Assembly: GCA_027924585.1 (NCBI GenBank)
Contig: BSBM01002068.1
Span: 62,001 to 126,000, forward strand
Direction: 5' to 3'
DNA length: 64,000 nucleotides
From: Larix kaempferi
Lineage: Eukaryota; Streptophyta; Pinopsida; Pinales; Pinaceae
In this document: positions 37,660 through 47,402 of the stretch, piece after piece
Numbering within the stretch: the stretch's first letter is position 1
How the letters are laid out: each line of letters begins with the position of its first letter
The notes under the pieces: generated by a model
Database searches by the model: none
Told to the model about the DNA's origin: nothing
What the model saw: the letters and a program-made list of their open reading frames with translations, nothing else
Position numbers and translations under genes: made by a program

Positions 37660-39456
37660 TTGCACTATTTCCAACACTCCCTCTCAACAAGGGAGGTATT
37701 CTTCGAACACTGTATTCTAATCTTATTCTTTCTTTGGTCGACCTATGAGGTGATGCCCCATACAGCAACTACCCCAACAGTCCCTCTTGGCCAAGAAGGT
37801 ATCATCAACTTTATCGTAATGAAACACATCTCGATATCATATGTATATCAGAGTTATCTCTAACCTCTCTATATCATAAGGAAGGTCTTGCCTCACAATC
37901 ACAGTTAGTCGAGAAGTGTCAACAAATCAATCTTCATGCATCTCCTCAATCCAGTCCATAGGAGAACATGCACTAGCTCCACGACTCTATCCTATCCATA
38001 GGTGAGTTACACGTGCATCAGCTCAAGAACTCTGCACAGTCCATCGGAGAGTCTATCATGCGTCAATACAATGTGCTCAGCTCAACCCAGTCCATCAGGT
38101 GCCTACATCATCAACACTGCCTCTAAGCTAGAGAGGTATCATCACGTCGGAACATATCTTGTTAACATAAGCGGGTCCATTCCAACACAGGGAATAAGCA
38201 AGTTCCACAAAGGAACCATCCCACAATGGGACACACTCCACAAAGGAATGGAATAACAATTATGAATGGAGTTTATTCACCACTCCTAGTTGGCCACCCC
38301 GAAGATGATCCCATGAATAAGAAACACCCTGTATAAATGTACAACGCACATCAACTCCTATTTGGATGACCTGAAGATGAATCCCACGAATGACAAACAT
38401 CCTGTAGAACACCGCAACGCGATGAGACCGAGGCGACCTCGAGAAACCATATACTCCTCCAACCTTCATGCTGGCCAAGACATGGCACTGGAAGTTGTTC
38501 AGGCAGTCCAAATCCTAAGCAAGCAACTAGCAAACAAGTTGGAAGATTTATACATATGCAAAATAAAATAAAACCTTGAACGGAAAGCAATAACAAGCAT
38601 GTAATATCTGGCCACACGTTTGGATGAAGTGTTGCCACATGTCCTATAGGTAGTTATCTTCCCACAGGAGGCTTGCAACGCAGTCCAGCGAGTAAATGCA
38701 ACTATGTAGTAAATCATAGATACTAAGTGTAGGTTGCAGGAATCTATCGTGCAGGTAGAGGACCACCGAGAGCAGAGAAAAATGAGGGAATCCAAAGCAC
38801 AATAGAGAAAAGGTAAACCCATAGTTGTTTGACCTAAAGATAAATCCCATGAATTATAAACACCCTGTAGAAATCCGCAACGCAATCTAATTGAGGCACT
38901 CTGTAGAAACCCTACTCCCCTCTAAACTGCAAATTGGGCAGAACCCGACAATGGAAGTTGATCAGTCTCTCCAAATCCTAAGTTGAGTTGAGCCTTGACC
39001 TTGTTAATGTTTATAGCAGCATAATGAGGATCACTAAAAGAATGGAAAAGCACAGAAACAAAATGAGTGTCGAGCTCGTTTAAACCATGATGATAATTAC
39101 AATCATCTCCCAACCATAGACAAAGCTATTTGTCTCCCCCGAGCTCAGACCTTCCAATAGAGAACAATGTATATCCGGATAGTAGTAGCGCAAACCCAAG
39201 AAAACAAGGGAGAAACTTCTCCAATAGTGGAGAACCCCAAAAAATCAGTCTCTTAACTGAAGTAGCGAACCTCTCTTGGCTAGATCAAACTTGCTTGAGA
39301 GAATGACGAAATGAGAGGTCGAACTCTCTATTTATACACATCATAGGGTGACTTTTTGCTTGACAGGGCCGACCTGACTTTCCCTAATTGCGCCGACCTG
39401 ATGAAACACATTGACATCTTGTCCCATAGGAGGTACAATAACAATAAAGTTTGAAG
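37660..39456 (-). repeat. Array B unit 6 (1797 bp, short core)
   Basis: Counterpart of unit 13 (same length, offset 15025 bp). Short core with junction near 39400 and TATA box at 39328-39336 (minus). Confidence 0.9.
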
Positions 39457-40880
39457 TTGCGCTATTTCCAACACTCCCTCTCAACAAGGAAGGTATTCTT
39501 CGAACACTCTATTCTAGCCTTATTCTTTATTTGGTCGACCTATGGGGTGATGCCCCATGCAGCTACTACTCCAACACTCCCTCTTGGCCATGGAGGTATT
39601 TTTAGCATTATCATACTGAAACACATCTCGATCTCATATGTACATCACAGTTTTCTCAAACCTCTCTATATCACAAGGAAGGTCTTACGACACAATCATA
39701 GTTAGTCGAGAAGTGTCATTAAATCAATCTTAGTGCATCTGCTCAATCCAGTCCATCGGAGAACATTTACTAGCTCCACGACTGTGCTCTATACATAGGT
39801 GAGTTACACGTGCATCAGCTCAAGAACTCTGCACAGTCCATCGGAGAGTCTATTATGCATCAATACAATGTGCTCGGCTCAACCCAGTCCATCGAGTGCC
39901 TACATGAGCAACACTCCCTCTTACCTAGAGAGGTATCATCACGTCGGAACACATCTTGTTATCATAAGCGGGTCCATTCCAACACAGGGAATAAGCACGT
40001 TCCACAAAGGAACCATCCCACAATGGGACACACTCCACAAAGGAATAGAATAACAATTATGAATGGAGTTTATTCACCACTCCTAGTTGCCCACCCTGAA
40101 GATGATCCCATGAATAACAAACAGCCTTTATAAATCTACAACACACATCAACTCCTATTTGGATGACCTGAAGATGAATCCCACGAATGAAAAACATCCT
40201 ATAGAAATCTGCAACGCGATGAGACCTAGGCGCGCTAGAGAAACCATATACTCTTCCAACCTTCATGCTGGCCGGGACATGGCACTGGAAGTTGTTCAGA
40301 CAGTGCAAATCCTAAGCAAGCAACTAGCAAAAAAGTTGGAAGATTGATATATATGCAAGATAAAATAAAACCTTGAACTGAAAGCAATAACAAGCAGGTA
40401 ATATCTGGCCACATGTTTGGATGAAGTGTTCCCACATGTCGTAGAGGTAGTTATCTTCCCACAGGAGGCTTGCAACGCAGTCCAGCGAGTAAATGCAACT
40501 ATGTAGTAAATCATAGATACTAAGTATGGGTTGCAGGAATCTATCGTGCAGGTAGAGGACCAGGGAGAGTAGAGAAAAAGGAGGGAATCCGAAGCACAAT
40601 AGAGAAAAGGTAAACTCGTAGTTGTCTGACCTGAAGATGAATTCCATGAATGATAAACACCCTGTAGAAATCCGCAACGCAACCTAATCGAGGCGCTCTC
40701 TAGAAACTCTGCACTCCTCTACACTGCATGTTGGGCAGAACCTGACAATGGAAGTTGACCCGGCTCTCCAAATCCTAAGCTGAGTTGAGCCTTGACCTTG
40801 TTAATGTTTATAGCAGCATAACCAGGATCACTAAAAGAATGGCAAAGCACAGAAGCAAAATGAGTGTTGGGCTTGTTTAA
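39457..40880 (-). repeat. Array B unit 7, interrupted by chromovirus fragment
   Basis: Its internal region is intact, but the core is broken at 40880 after GGGCTTGTTTAA. Unit 16 (59196-61175) shares its private variants CTCTACACTGC and ACCCGGCTC, and shows the uninterrupted continuation (AAACCATG...). Confidence 0.9.
40824..40880. repeat. 57-bp B segment left of the chromovirus fragment (partner at 42456-42512)
   Basis: This stretch from AGGATCACTAAAAG to TTGTTTAA recurs at 42456-42512 on the other side of the fragment, with four differences (for example AGAAGCAAAA versus AGAAACAAAA). It is too long and too diverged for a target-site duplication. The left copy has unit-7 variants and the right copy unit-8 variants. 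Confidence 0.85.
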
Positions 40881-40882
40881 CA

Positions 40883-41973
40883 AGATAGAGCACACTCACC
40901 CAACTATTTTACTGCGATCATTGCCCATTCCCGAGCAGAAGTTGGAAAGTATTTCCATGGATTTCATTACAGGGTTTCCCAAGGTTCATGGAAGGGATTG
41001 CTTGTACGTAGTAGTGGACAGGTTGACTAAGTTCGCTCACTTCTTTGCCATTTCATCAGATTATTCAACAACACAGGTGGCCTAACTATTTTTCAGAGAG
41101 GTATTTAGACTACACGGGTTAGTGATAGGGACAACAAGTTCACGGGAGCCTTTTGGCAAGAAATTTTTAGGTTGGTGGAAACCGAGTTAGCTATGAGCAC
41201 AAGTTATCATCCACAGAGCGACAGACAGACAAAGATAGTTAACAAGTGGATTGAGGGATACTTGAGGAATTAGGTAGCAGGTCAGGAAAGAACATGGATT
41301 AAATGGCTACACTTAGGTATGACTCACCATATGATTATTGGTATGACTCCATTTAGAGATTTTGCAGATCTGATATTTGGTGATAGCAGGGCCCCCCAAG
41401 GCCAAAGATAGGATTCAAGACCTTCTCAAAGTGCTCAAAGAAAACATACAGGATACTCAGAATCAATAGAAGATATATGCAAATAGACACAGGATTGAGC
41501 GCAGTTTTGAGATAGGACACTTAGTATATTTACGCCTACAACCTTATCGACAGTTATCTCTTAAGAAAAAAGGAGCAAAGAAACTCAAGCCTTGCTTCTA
41601 TGGTCCCTACAAGATAATCCGAAAGGTCAGAGAGGTAGTGTATGAGCTCGAATTACCTCTAGAGAGCAAGATTCACAACGTATTTCATGTATGGAATCTC
41701 AAGAAGGAAGTAGGTCAACAGATTGTGATATCACCCGAGATGCCCCCCCTTGATGATGAGGGGCAATTGATTCTGGTTCCAGAACTCATCCTAGAGGTTC
41801 GGGAGCGAAAGCTAAGGAACAAAATTATTAGAGACTACTTGGTTCAATGGAGAGATCTGCTTATAAAAGAGGCCACTTGGGAAGGAGAACATGTATTGCA
41901 ACACCCAACATTATAGTTGCTTGAGGACAAGCAATTTCGAGCGGAGATGACTGTAATGTCCTCTACTGCTTAA
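40883..41973 (+). pseudogene. Decayed chromovirus integrase/chromodomain coding region
   Basis: Integrase would join retroelement cDNA to chromosomal DNA; the chromodomain would guide targeting to chromatin. Recognisable pieces in order: SISMDFITGFPK with VVVDRLTKFAHF (about 40945-41050); SDRDNKFTGAFWQE; STSYHPQSDRQTK; YLRLQPYR; the C-terminal motif KKLKPCFYGPYKII (about 41575-41620); IHNVFHVWNLKK; and a chromodomain-like tail with YLVQW...EATWEGE. Lesions: stop at 41083-41085; frameshift with loss of a few codons near 41118; stop at 41271-41273; frameshift at the C run 41392-41397; stop at 41467-41469; stop at 41914-41916, after which the frame stays open to 41973. The expected catalytic glutamate after HPQ...QT is lysine (codon 41232-41234). 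It cannot make active integrase. Confidence 0.85.
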
Positions 41974-42014
41974 GCACATAGGACCATCCTGCTAACCTAT
42001 TTGATTCCCATAGG

Positions 42015-42072
42015 TTCGAGCGGGCATTTACATCCAGGGAATTTTCGAGCGGGCATTGACATCCAGGGAATT
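42015..42072. repeat. 29-bp tandem duplication within the chromovirus LTR
   Basis: Two adjacent 29-bp copies (42015-42043, 42044-42072), each starting TTCGAGCGGGCATT, differ at one base. Found nowhere else in the window. Confidence 0.9.
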
Positions 42073-42344
42073 AATTGAGGATTGATGCCATACGCACCCT
42101 AAGGAGATCTTTGGGATTGTTATTATATCATTAGTGCATGCAACATGAAATATAGCTCGGATGTTATGCATGCAGGTGGCCTTAAGTTGAAGGTGAGTCT
42201 CTTTATTTTCTCTCGTGTAGGGTGTTGTTCGTAGTCGTTGCATCAGATAGACTGCAGTCATGAGATCGATGACTCAACATCTCCCGCATTTTTCTTCTTT
42301 CCATCCTCTATTGTCCCCAGTATCACCTCGTCTCACTTGTATAT

Positions 42345-42364
42345 ACTAGCCTGTGAAGGCTAGT
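42345..42364. other. 8-bp stem-loop in the LTR, ACTAGCCT-GTGA-AGGCTAGT
   Basis: Perfect 8-bp arms with a 4-nt loop, just after TTGTATATA (about 42337). The position fits the R region of an LTR, where structure often accompanies transcription start or polyadenylation. Function is inferred. Confidence 0.4.
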
Positions 42365-42418
42365 GTATTTGGAACATAGATGTTAGCAATATTTCTATAC
42401 ACGAAATTGATTGTGACA

Positions 42419-42455
42419 CCACCTCCTACAGAAAATAAACAAGCAGGCAAATGCG
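42419..42455. other. 37 bp of unassigned filler between LTR and resumed array B
   Basis: This stretch (starting CCACCTCCTACAG) matches neither B units nor the LTR model. It may be the flank of the element at its earlier genomic site, carried along, or repair filler. Confidence 0.5.
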
Positions 42456-43060
42456 AGGATCACTAAAAGAATGGCAAAGCACAGAAACAAAATGAGTGTC
42501 GAGCTCGTTTAAACCATGATGATAAGAAAAATCATCTCCCAACCATAGACAAAGCTATTTGTTTCCCCCGAGCTCAGACCTTCCAATAGAGAACGATGTA
42601 CATACGGATAGTAGTAGTGCAAACCCAAGAAAACAGGGAGAAACATATCACATAGTGGAGAACCCCAAAAAATCAGTCTCTTAACTGAAGTAGCGAACCT
42701 CTCTTGGCTAGAGCGAACTTGCTTGAGTGGATGACGAAATGAGAGGTGGAACTCTCTATTTATGCACATCAAAGGGTGCCTTTTTTCCTGATTGGGCCGA
42801 CCTAACTTTCCCTAACTGCGCCGACCTGACAGGTGCAGTTCTGCCCATTGTTTGGGGCAAATTGCCCACTGCTTTGGGGCTGTTTACCCACTGGGCCGAC
42901 TTGTCTTGGGGGAGTACAAAAAACTACATTTAATAAATCTTTTCTTTGTGATTTCATCCCTAGGTTTACATTGAGTGTTTTACATGATCAAATACATTGA
43001 CATGTTGTACCATAGGAGGTACATTAACAAGATGAAATACAATAAGAATAAATTTGGAAG
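42456..43060 (-). repeat. Array B core resuming after the chromovirus fragment (long type)
   Basis: A long-type core, beginning at AGGATCACTAAAAG rather than at the usual start. It corresponds to the leading core at 27659 but lacks the inverted left arm: here GTACATACGGATAG continues normally. TATA-like site at 42756-42764 (minus). Confidence 0.85.
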
Positions 43061-44958
43061 TTGCACTGTTTCCAACACTACTTCTCAACAAGGAAGGTAT
43101 TCTTCAAACACTGTATTCTAATCTTATTCTTTCTTTGGTCGACCTATGAGGTGATGCCCCATGCAGCTACTACCCCAACAATCCCTCTTGGCCAAGGAGG
43201 TATCATCAACATTATCATACTGAAACACATCTCGATATCATATGTACATCACAGTTATCTCTAAGCTCTCTATATCATAAGGAAGGTCTTGCAACACAAT
43301 CATAGATAGTCGAGAAGTGTCAACAAATCCATAGGTGAGTCACACGTGCATCAACTCAAGAACTCTACATAGTCCATCCGAGAGTCTATCATGCATCAAT
43401 CCAATGTGCTTAGCTCAACCCAGTCCATCGGATAATATGCACTAGGTCAACGACATTGCCATATCCATAGGTGAGTCACACGTGCATCAACTCAAGAACT
43501 CTGCATAGTCCATCGGAGAGTCTATCATGCATCAATCCAATGTGCTTAGCTCAACCCACTCCAGCGGGTGCCTACATCATCAACACTCCCTCTTAGCTAG
43601 AGATGTATCATCACGTCGGAACACATCTTGTTATCATAAACGTGTCCATTCTAACGCAGGAAATAAGCAAGTTCCACAAAGGAACCATCCCACAATAGAA
43701 CACACTCCACAAAGGAACCATCCCACAATGGGACACACTCCACAAACGAATAGAATAACAATTATGAATGGACTCTATTCACAACTCCTAGTGTGCCACC
43801 CTGAAGATGATCCTTTGAATAACAAATACCTTGTATAAATCTATAACACACATCAACTCCTATTTGGATGACCTGAAGATGAATCCCACGAATGAAAAAC
43901 ATCCTGTAGAAATCCGCAACGCGATGAGACCGAGCCGCCCTCGAGAAACAATATACTCTTCCAACCTTCATGCTGGGCGAGACATGGCACCGGAAGTTGT
44001 TCAGGCAGTCCAAATCATAAGCAAGCAACTAGCAAACAAGTTGGAATATTGATATGTATGCAAAATAAAATAAAACCTTTAACTGAAAGCAATAAAAAGC
44101 AGGTAATATCTGGCCACACGTTTGGATGAAGTGTTCCCACATGTCCTAGAGGTAGTTATCTTCCCACAGGAGGCTTGCAACGCAGTCCAACGAGTAAATG
44201 CAACTATGTAGTAAATCATAGATACTAAGCGTGGGCTGCAGGAATCTATCGTGCAGGTAAGGGACCATCGAGAGCAGAAAAAAATGAGGGAATTCGAAGC
44301 ACAATAGAAAAAAGGTAAACTCGTAGTTGTCTGACCTGAAGATGAATCCCATGAATGATAAACACCCTGTAGAAATCCGCAACGCAATCTAATCGAGTCG
44401 CTCTCTAGAAACCTACTCTCCTATAAACTGCATCTTGGGTTAGAACCTGACCATGGAAGTTGATCAGGCTCTCCAAATCCTAAGCTGAGTTGAGCCTTGA
44501 CCTTGTTAATGTTTATAGCAGCATAACCAGGATCACTAAAAGAATGGCAAAGCACAGAAACAAAATGAGTGTCGAGCTCGTTTAAACCATGATGATAATT
44601 ACAATCATCTCCCAACCATAGACAAAGCTATTTGTCTCCCCCGAGCTCAGACCTTCCAATAGAGAATAATGTACATTCGGATAGTAGTAGCGCAAACCCA
44701 AGAAAACAAGGGAGAAACTTCTCCAATAGTGGAGAACCCCCAAAAATGAGTCTCTTAACTGAAGTAGCGAACCTCTCTTGGCTAGAGCAAACTTGCTTGA
44801 GAGAATGACGAAATGAGAGGTCGAACTCTCTATTTATACACATCAAAGGGTGACTTTTTTACTGACTAGGCCGACCTGACTTTCCCTAACTGCGCTGACC
44901 TAATCAAATACATTGACATCTTGTCCCATAGGAGGTACAATAACATTAAAGTTTGAAG
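43061..44958 (-). repeat. Array B unit 8 (1898 bp, short core), counterpart of unit 1
   Basis: Contains the same 136-bp (43333/43469) and 33-bp (43673/43706) tandem duplications as unit 1. About 20 bp longer than unit 1, around 44430, where unit 1 has a small deletion. TATA at 44830-44838 (minus). Confidence 0.9.
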
Positions 44959-45590
44959 TTGCACTATTTCCAACACTCCCTCTCAACAAGGAAGGTATTC
45001 TTCGAACACTGTACTCTAATCTTATTCTTTCTTTGGACGACCTATGAGGTAATGCCCCATGCAGCTACTACGGCAACACTTCCTCTTGGACATGGAGATA
45101 TCATCAGCATTATCATACTGAAACACATCTCGTTATCATATGTACATCACAGTTATCTCTAACCTCTCTATATCATAAGGAAGGTCTTACAACACTATCA
45201 CAGTTAGTCGAGGAGTGTCAACAAATCAATCTTCATGCATCTGCTCAATACAGTCCATCGGAGAACATGCACTAGCTCCACGACTCTGCCCTATCCATAG
45301 GTGAGTCACACGTGCATCAGCTCAAGAACTTTGCACAGTCCATCGTAGAGTCTATCATGCATCGATACAATGTGCTCAGCTCAACCCAGTCCATCGGGTG
45401 CCTACATCATCAACACTCACTCTTAGCTAGAGAGGTATTATCACGTCGGAACACATCTTGTTATCATAAGAGGGTCCATTCCCACACAGGGAATAAGCAC
45501 GTTCGACAAAGGAACCATCCCACAAAGGGACACACTCCAGAAAGGAATAGAATAACAATTTTGAATGGAGTTTATTCACCACTCCTAGTT

Positions 45591-45645
45591 GGCCACCCTG
45601 AAGATGATCCCATGAATAACAAACACCCTGTATAAATCTACAACA
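45591..45645 (+). repeat. Internal direct repeat R1 of B units (reference copy)
   Basis: The pattern is CCTGAAGATGATCCCATGAA followed by AACAAACACCCTGTATAAATC. It is the shortest of three related copies in each B unit, lying directly upstream of R2. Confidence 0.75.
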
Positions 45646-45663
45646 CACATCAACTCCTATTTG

Positions 45664-45817
45664 GATGACCTGAAGATGAATCCCACGAATGAGAAACATT
45701 CTGTAGAAATCTGCAATGCGATGAGACCGAGGCGCCCTCGAGAAACCATATACTCCTCCAACCTTCATGCTGGCCGAGAAATGGCACTGGAAGTTGTTCA
45801 GGCAGTCCAAATCCTAA
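45664..45817 (+). repeat. Internal direct repeat R2 of B units (reference copy)
   Basis: Matches R3 along its length: CCTGAAGATGAATCCCA, CTGTAGAAATC-GCAACGC, CTCGAGAAACC, GGAAGTTG-TCAGGC and CCAAATCCTAA in the same order. The plus strand holds a 62-codon frame in most B units (ATG at 45661), with a basic stretch MRPRRPRETI and a helical tail. A gag-like N-terminus is possible but unproven, and the frame is broken in at least units 2, 10, 12 and 18. Confidence 0.7.
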
Positions 45818-46128
45818 CCAAGCAACTAGAAAACAAGTTGGAAGATTGATACATATGCGAAATATAATAACACCTTGAATTGAAAGCAATAACAAGCAGG
45901 TAATATCCGGCCACACGTTTGGATGAAGTGTTCCCACACGTCCTAGAGGTAGTTATCTTCCTACAAGGGGCTTGCAACGGAGTCCTGCGAGTAAATGCAA
46001 CTACGTAGTAAATCATAGATACTAAGTGTGGGTTGCAGGAATCCATCGTGCATGTAGAGGACCACCGAGAGCAGAGAAAAAGGAGGGAATTCGAAGCACA
46101 ATAGAAAAAAGGTAAACTCGTAGTTGTC

Positions 46129-46278
46129 TGACCTGAAGATGAATCCCATGAATGAAACACCCTGTAAAAATATGCAACGCAATCTAATCGAGGCGCTTTC
46201 TAGAAACCCTACTCTCCGCTAAACTGCATGTTGGGCAAAACCTGACAATTGAAGTTGATCAGGCTCTCGAAATCCTAA
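46129..46278 (+). repeat. Internal direct repeat R3 of B units (reference copy)
   Basis: A diverged copy of R2 about 310 bp downstream, ending at the border of the LTR-like core. The B internal region therefore grew partly by direct duplication of a roughly 150-bp module. Confidence 0.7.
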
Positions 46279-46513
46279 GCTGAGTTGAGGCTTGACCTTG
46301 TTAATGTTTATAGCAGCATAACCAGGATAAGTAAAAGAATTGCAGAGCACAGAAACAAAAGGACTGTCGAGCTCGTTTAAACCATAATGATAAGAACAAA
46401 CATCTCCCAACCATAGACAAAGCTATTTGTCTCCGCCGAGCTCAAACCTTCTAATAGAGAACGTTGTACATCCGGATAGTAGTAGCGCAAAGCCAAGAAA
46501 ACAAGGGAGAAAC

Positions 46514-46531
46514 TTCTCCAATAGTGGAGAA
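46514..46531. other. Stem-loop TTCTCCA-ATAG-TGGAGAA in the core leader
   Basis: Perfect 7-bp arms and a 4-nt loop, kept in nearly all B cores and in A unit 1. In most A cores the left arm reads TTCTCAA, breaking one pair. On the minus strand it is about 100 nt downstream of the TATA box. Confidence 0.4.
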
Positions 46532-46623
46532 CCCAAAAAATGAGTCTCTTAATTGAAGTAGCGAACCTCTCTGGGCTAGAGCAAACTTGCTTGAGTGAAT
46601 GACCAAATGAGAGGTCGAACTCT

Positions 46624-46632
46624 CTATTTATA
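46624..46632 (-). promoter_or_regulatory. TATA box of array B core (reference copy)
   Basis: The minus strand reads TATAAATAG. Equivalent sites lie at 29869, 31669, 35612, 39328 and 44830. Units 3 and 10 have CTCTTTATA in plus sense, and units 1 and 8 are preceded by CTATTTATG. Short-type cores keep this box while losing the sequence upstream of it. Confidence 0.45.
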
Positions 46633-46700
46633 CACATCAAAGGGTGACTTTTTTCCTGATTGGGCCAACCTAACTTTCCCTAACAGCGTTGACCTGACTG

Positions 46701-46735
46701 GGGCAGTTCTGCCCATTGTTTGGGGCAAATTGCCC
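46701..46735 (-). promoter_or_regulatory. Paired short palindromes upstream of core TATA
   Basis: GGGCAG-TT-CTGCCC at 46701-46714 and GGGCAA-A-TTGCCC at 46723-46735, in the long core only. On the minus strand they are about 70-110 bp upstream of the TATA box, a typical place for activator sites. No factor can be assigned. Confidence 0.35.
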
Positions 46736-46954
46736 GCTCTTTTGGGGCAGTTTACCCGCTGGGCCGACTTGTCTTGGGGGAATACAAAAAATTACGTTTA
46801 CCAAATCTTTTCTTTTTGATTTCACCCCTAGGTTTACATTGATTCTTTCAAGTGTTTTACATGATCAAATACATTGACATCTTGTCCCATAGGAGGTACA
46901 ATAACAAGATGAAATACAATAACAATAACTTCCGAAGTTGCACTATTTCCAACA

Positions 46955-46963
46955 CTCCCTCTC
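46955..46963 (-). other. PPT-like GAGAGGGAG, module 3 of B unit 10
   Basis: Minus strand GAGAGGGAG immediately followed by TGTTGGAAATAG. It is the copy nearest the core promoter and is conserved in both arrays. Confidence 0.45.
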
Positions 46964-47056
46964 AACAAGGAAGGTATTCTTCGAACACTGTATTCTAATC
47001 TTATTCTTTCTTGGTCGACCTATGAGGTGATGCCCCATGCAGCTACTACCCCAACA

Positions 47057-47065
47057 CTCCCTCTT
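47057..47065 (-). other. PPT-like AAGAGGGAG, module 2 of B unit 10
   Basis: Minus strand CCAAGAGGGAG followed by TGTTGGGGTAG. It sits within about 20 bp of the point where A and B homology ends, making it the best candidate for the true 5' boundary of the shared LTR. Confidence 0.45.
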
Positions 47066-47393
47066 GGCCATGGAGGTATCATCAGCATTATCATACCGAA
47101 ACACATCTCGATATCTTATGTACATCACAGTTATCTCTAACCTCTGTATATCACAAGGAAGGTCTTACGACACAATCACGGTTAGTCGAGAAGTGTCAAC
47201 AAATCAATCTTCATGCATCTGCTCAATCGAGTCCATCAGATAACATGCACTAGCTCCACGACTCTGCCCTATCCATAGGTGAGTCACACGTGCATCAGCT
47301 CATGAACTGTGCACAGTCCATCGGATAGTCTATCATGCATCAATACAATGTGCTCAGCTCAATCCAATTCGTCGGATGCCTACATCATCAACA

Positions 47394-47402
47394 CTCCCTC
47401 TT
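47394..47402 (-). other. PPT-like AAGAGGGAG, module 1 of B unit 10 (B-specific)
   Basis: Minus strand CTAGCTAAGAGGGAG followed by TGTTGATGATG. It occurs in nearly every B unit but not in A, about 340 bp upstream (minus sense) of module 2. Confidence 0.4.

Larger units (their letters stand above)
41952..42418 (+). mobile_element. Probable 3' LTR of the chromovirus fragment
   Basis: It begins TGTAATGTCC right after a short purine-rich stretch (GCGGAGA) and ends TTGTGACA, giving TGT...ACA termini and 467 bp. It overlaps the last codons of the ancestral reading frame, which is common in plant chromoviruses. The boundaries are judged from motifs alone because no second LTR is in the window. Confidence 0.5.
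40881..42455 (+). mobile_element. Truncated Ty3/gypsy chromovirus fragment (3' integrase, chromodomain, LTR)
   Basis: It starts abruptly within the integrase coding region, with no gag, protease, reverse transcriptase or RNase H in the window. It then runs through the integrase catalytic core, integrase C-terminal domain, chromodomain-like tail and an LTR-like stretch, and ends with 37 bp of unassigned sequence. It reads on the plus strand, opposite to the LTR-like signals of the arrays. It is the only such piece in the window and occupies the boundary between two B super-blocks. Confidence 0.85.
44959..46937 (-). repeat. Array B unit 9 (1979 bp, long core), counterpart of unit 2
   Basis: Used as reference for the internal direct repeats R1-R3. 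It shares CACAAAGGGACAC (about 45532) with unit 2. TATA box at 46624-46632 (minus) lies in its core. Confidence 0.9.
46292..47074 (-). mobile_element. LTR-like core of array B, long type (reference copy, units 9/10)
   Basis: 783 bp, equal in length and clearly homologous to the A core. On the minus strand it opens with CCAAGAGGGAG then TGTTGGGG (T at 47056) and closes CATTAACA (plus 46299), i.e. TGTT...AACA termini and 758 bp. Homology to A extends only 18 bp and 7 bp beyond these ends. A TATAAATAG box is at 46632-46624. A second PPT-TGTTGG lies inside (T at 46954). The sequence after the 3' end (AGGTCAAGGC) is not a recognisable primer-binding site. Confidence 0.5.

Noticed and set aside
40876-42460. 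A target-site duplication around the chromovirus fragment.
   Set aside because: The shared flank is 57 bp with four mismatches, not a perfect 5-bp repeat, and the element is truncated inside integrase, so standard integration is not supported.
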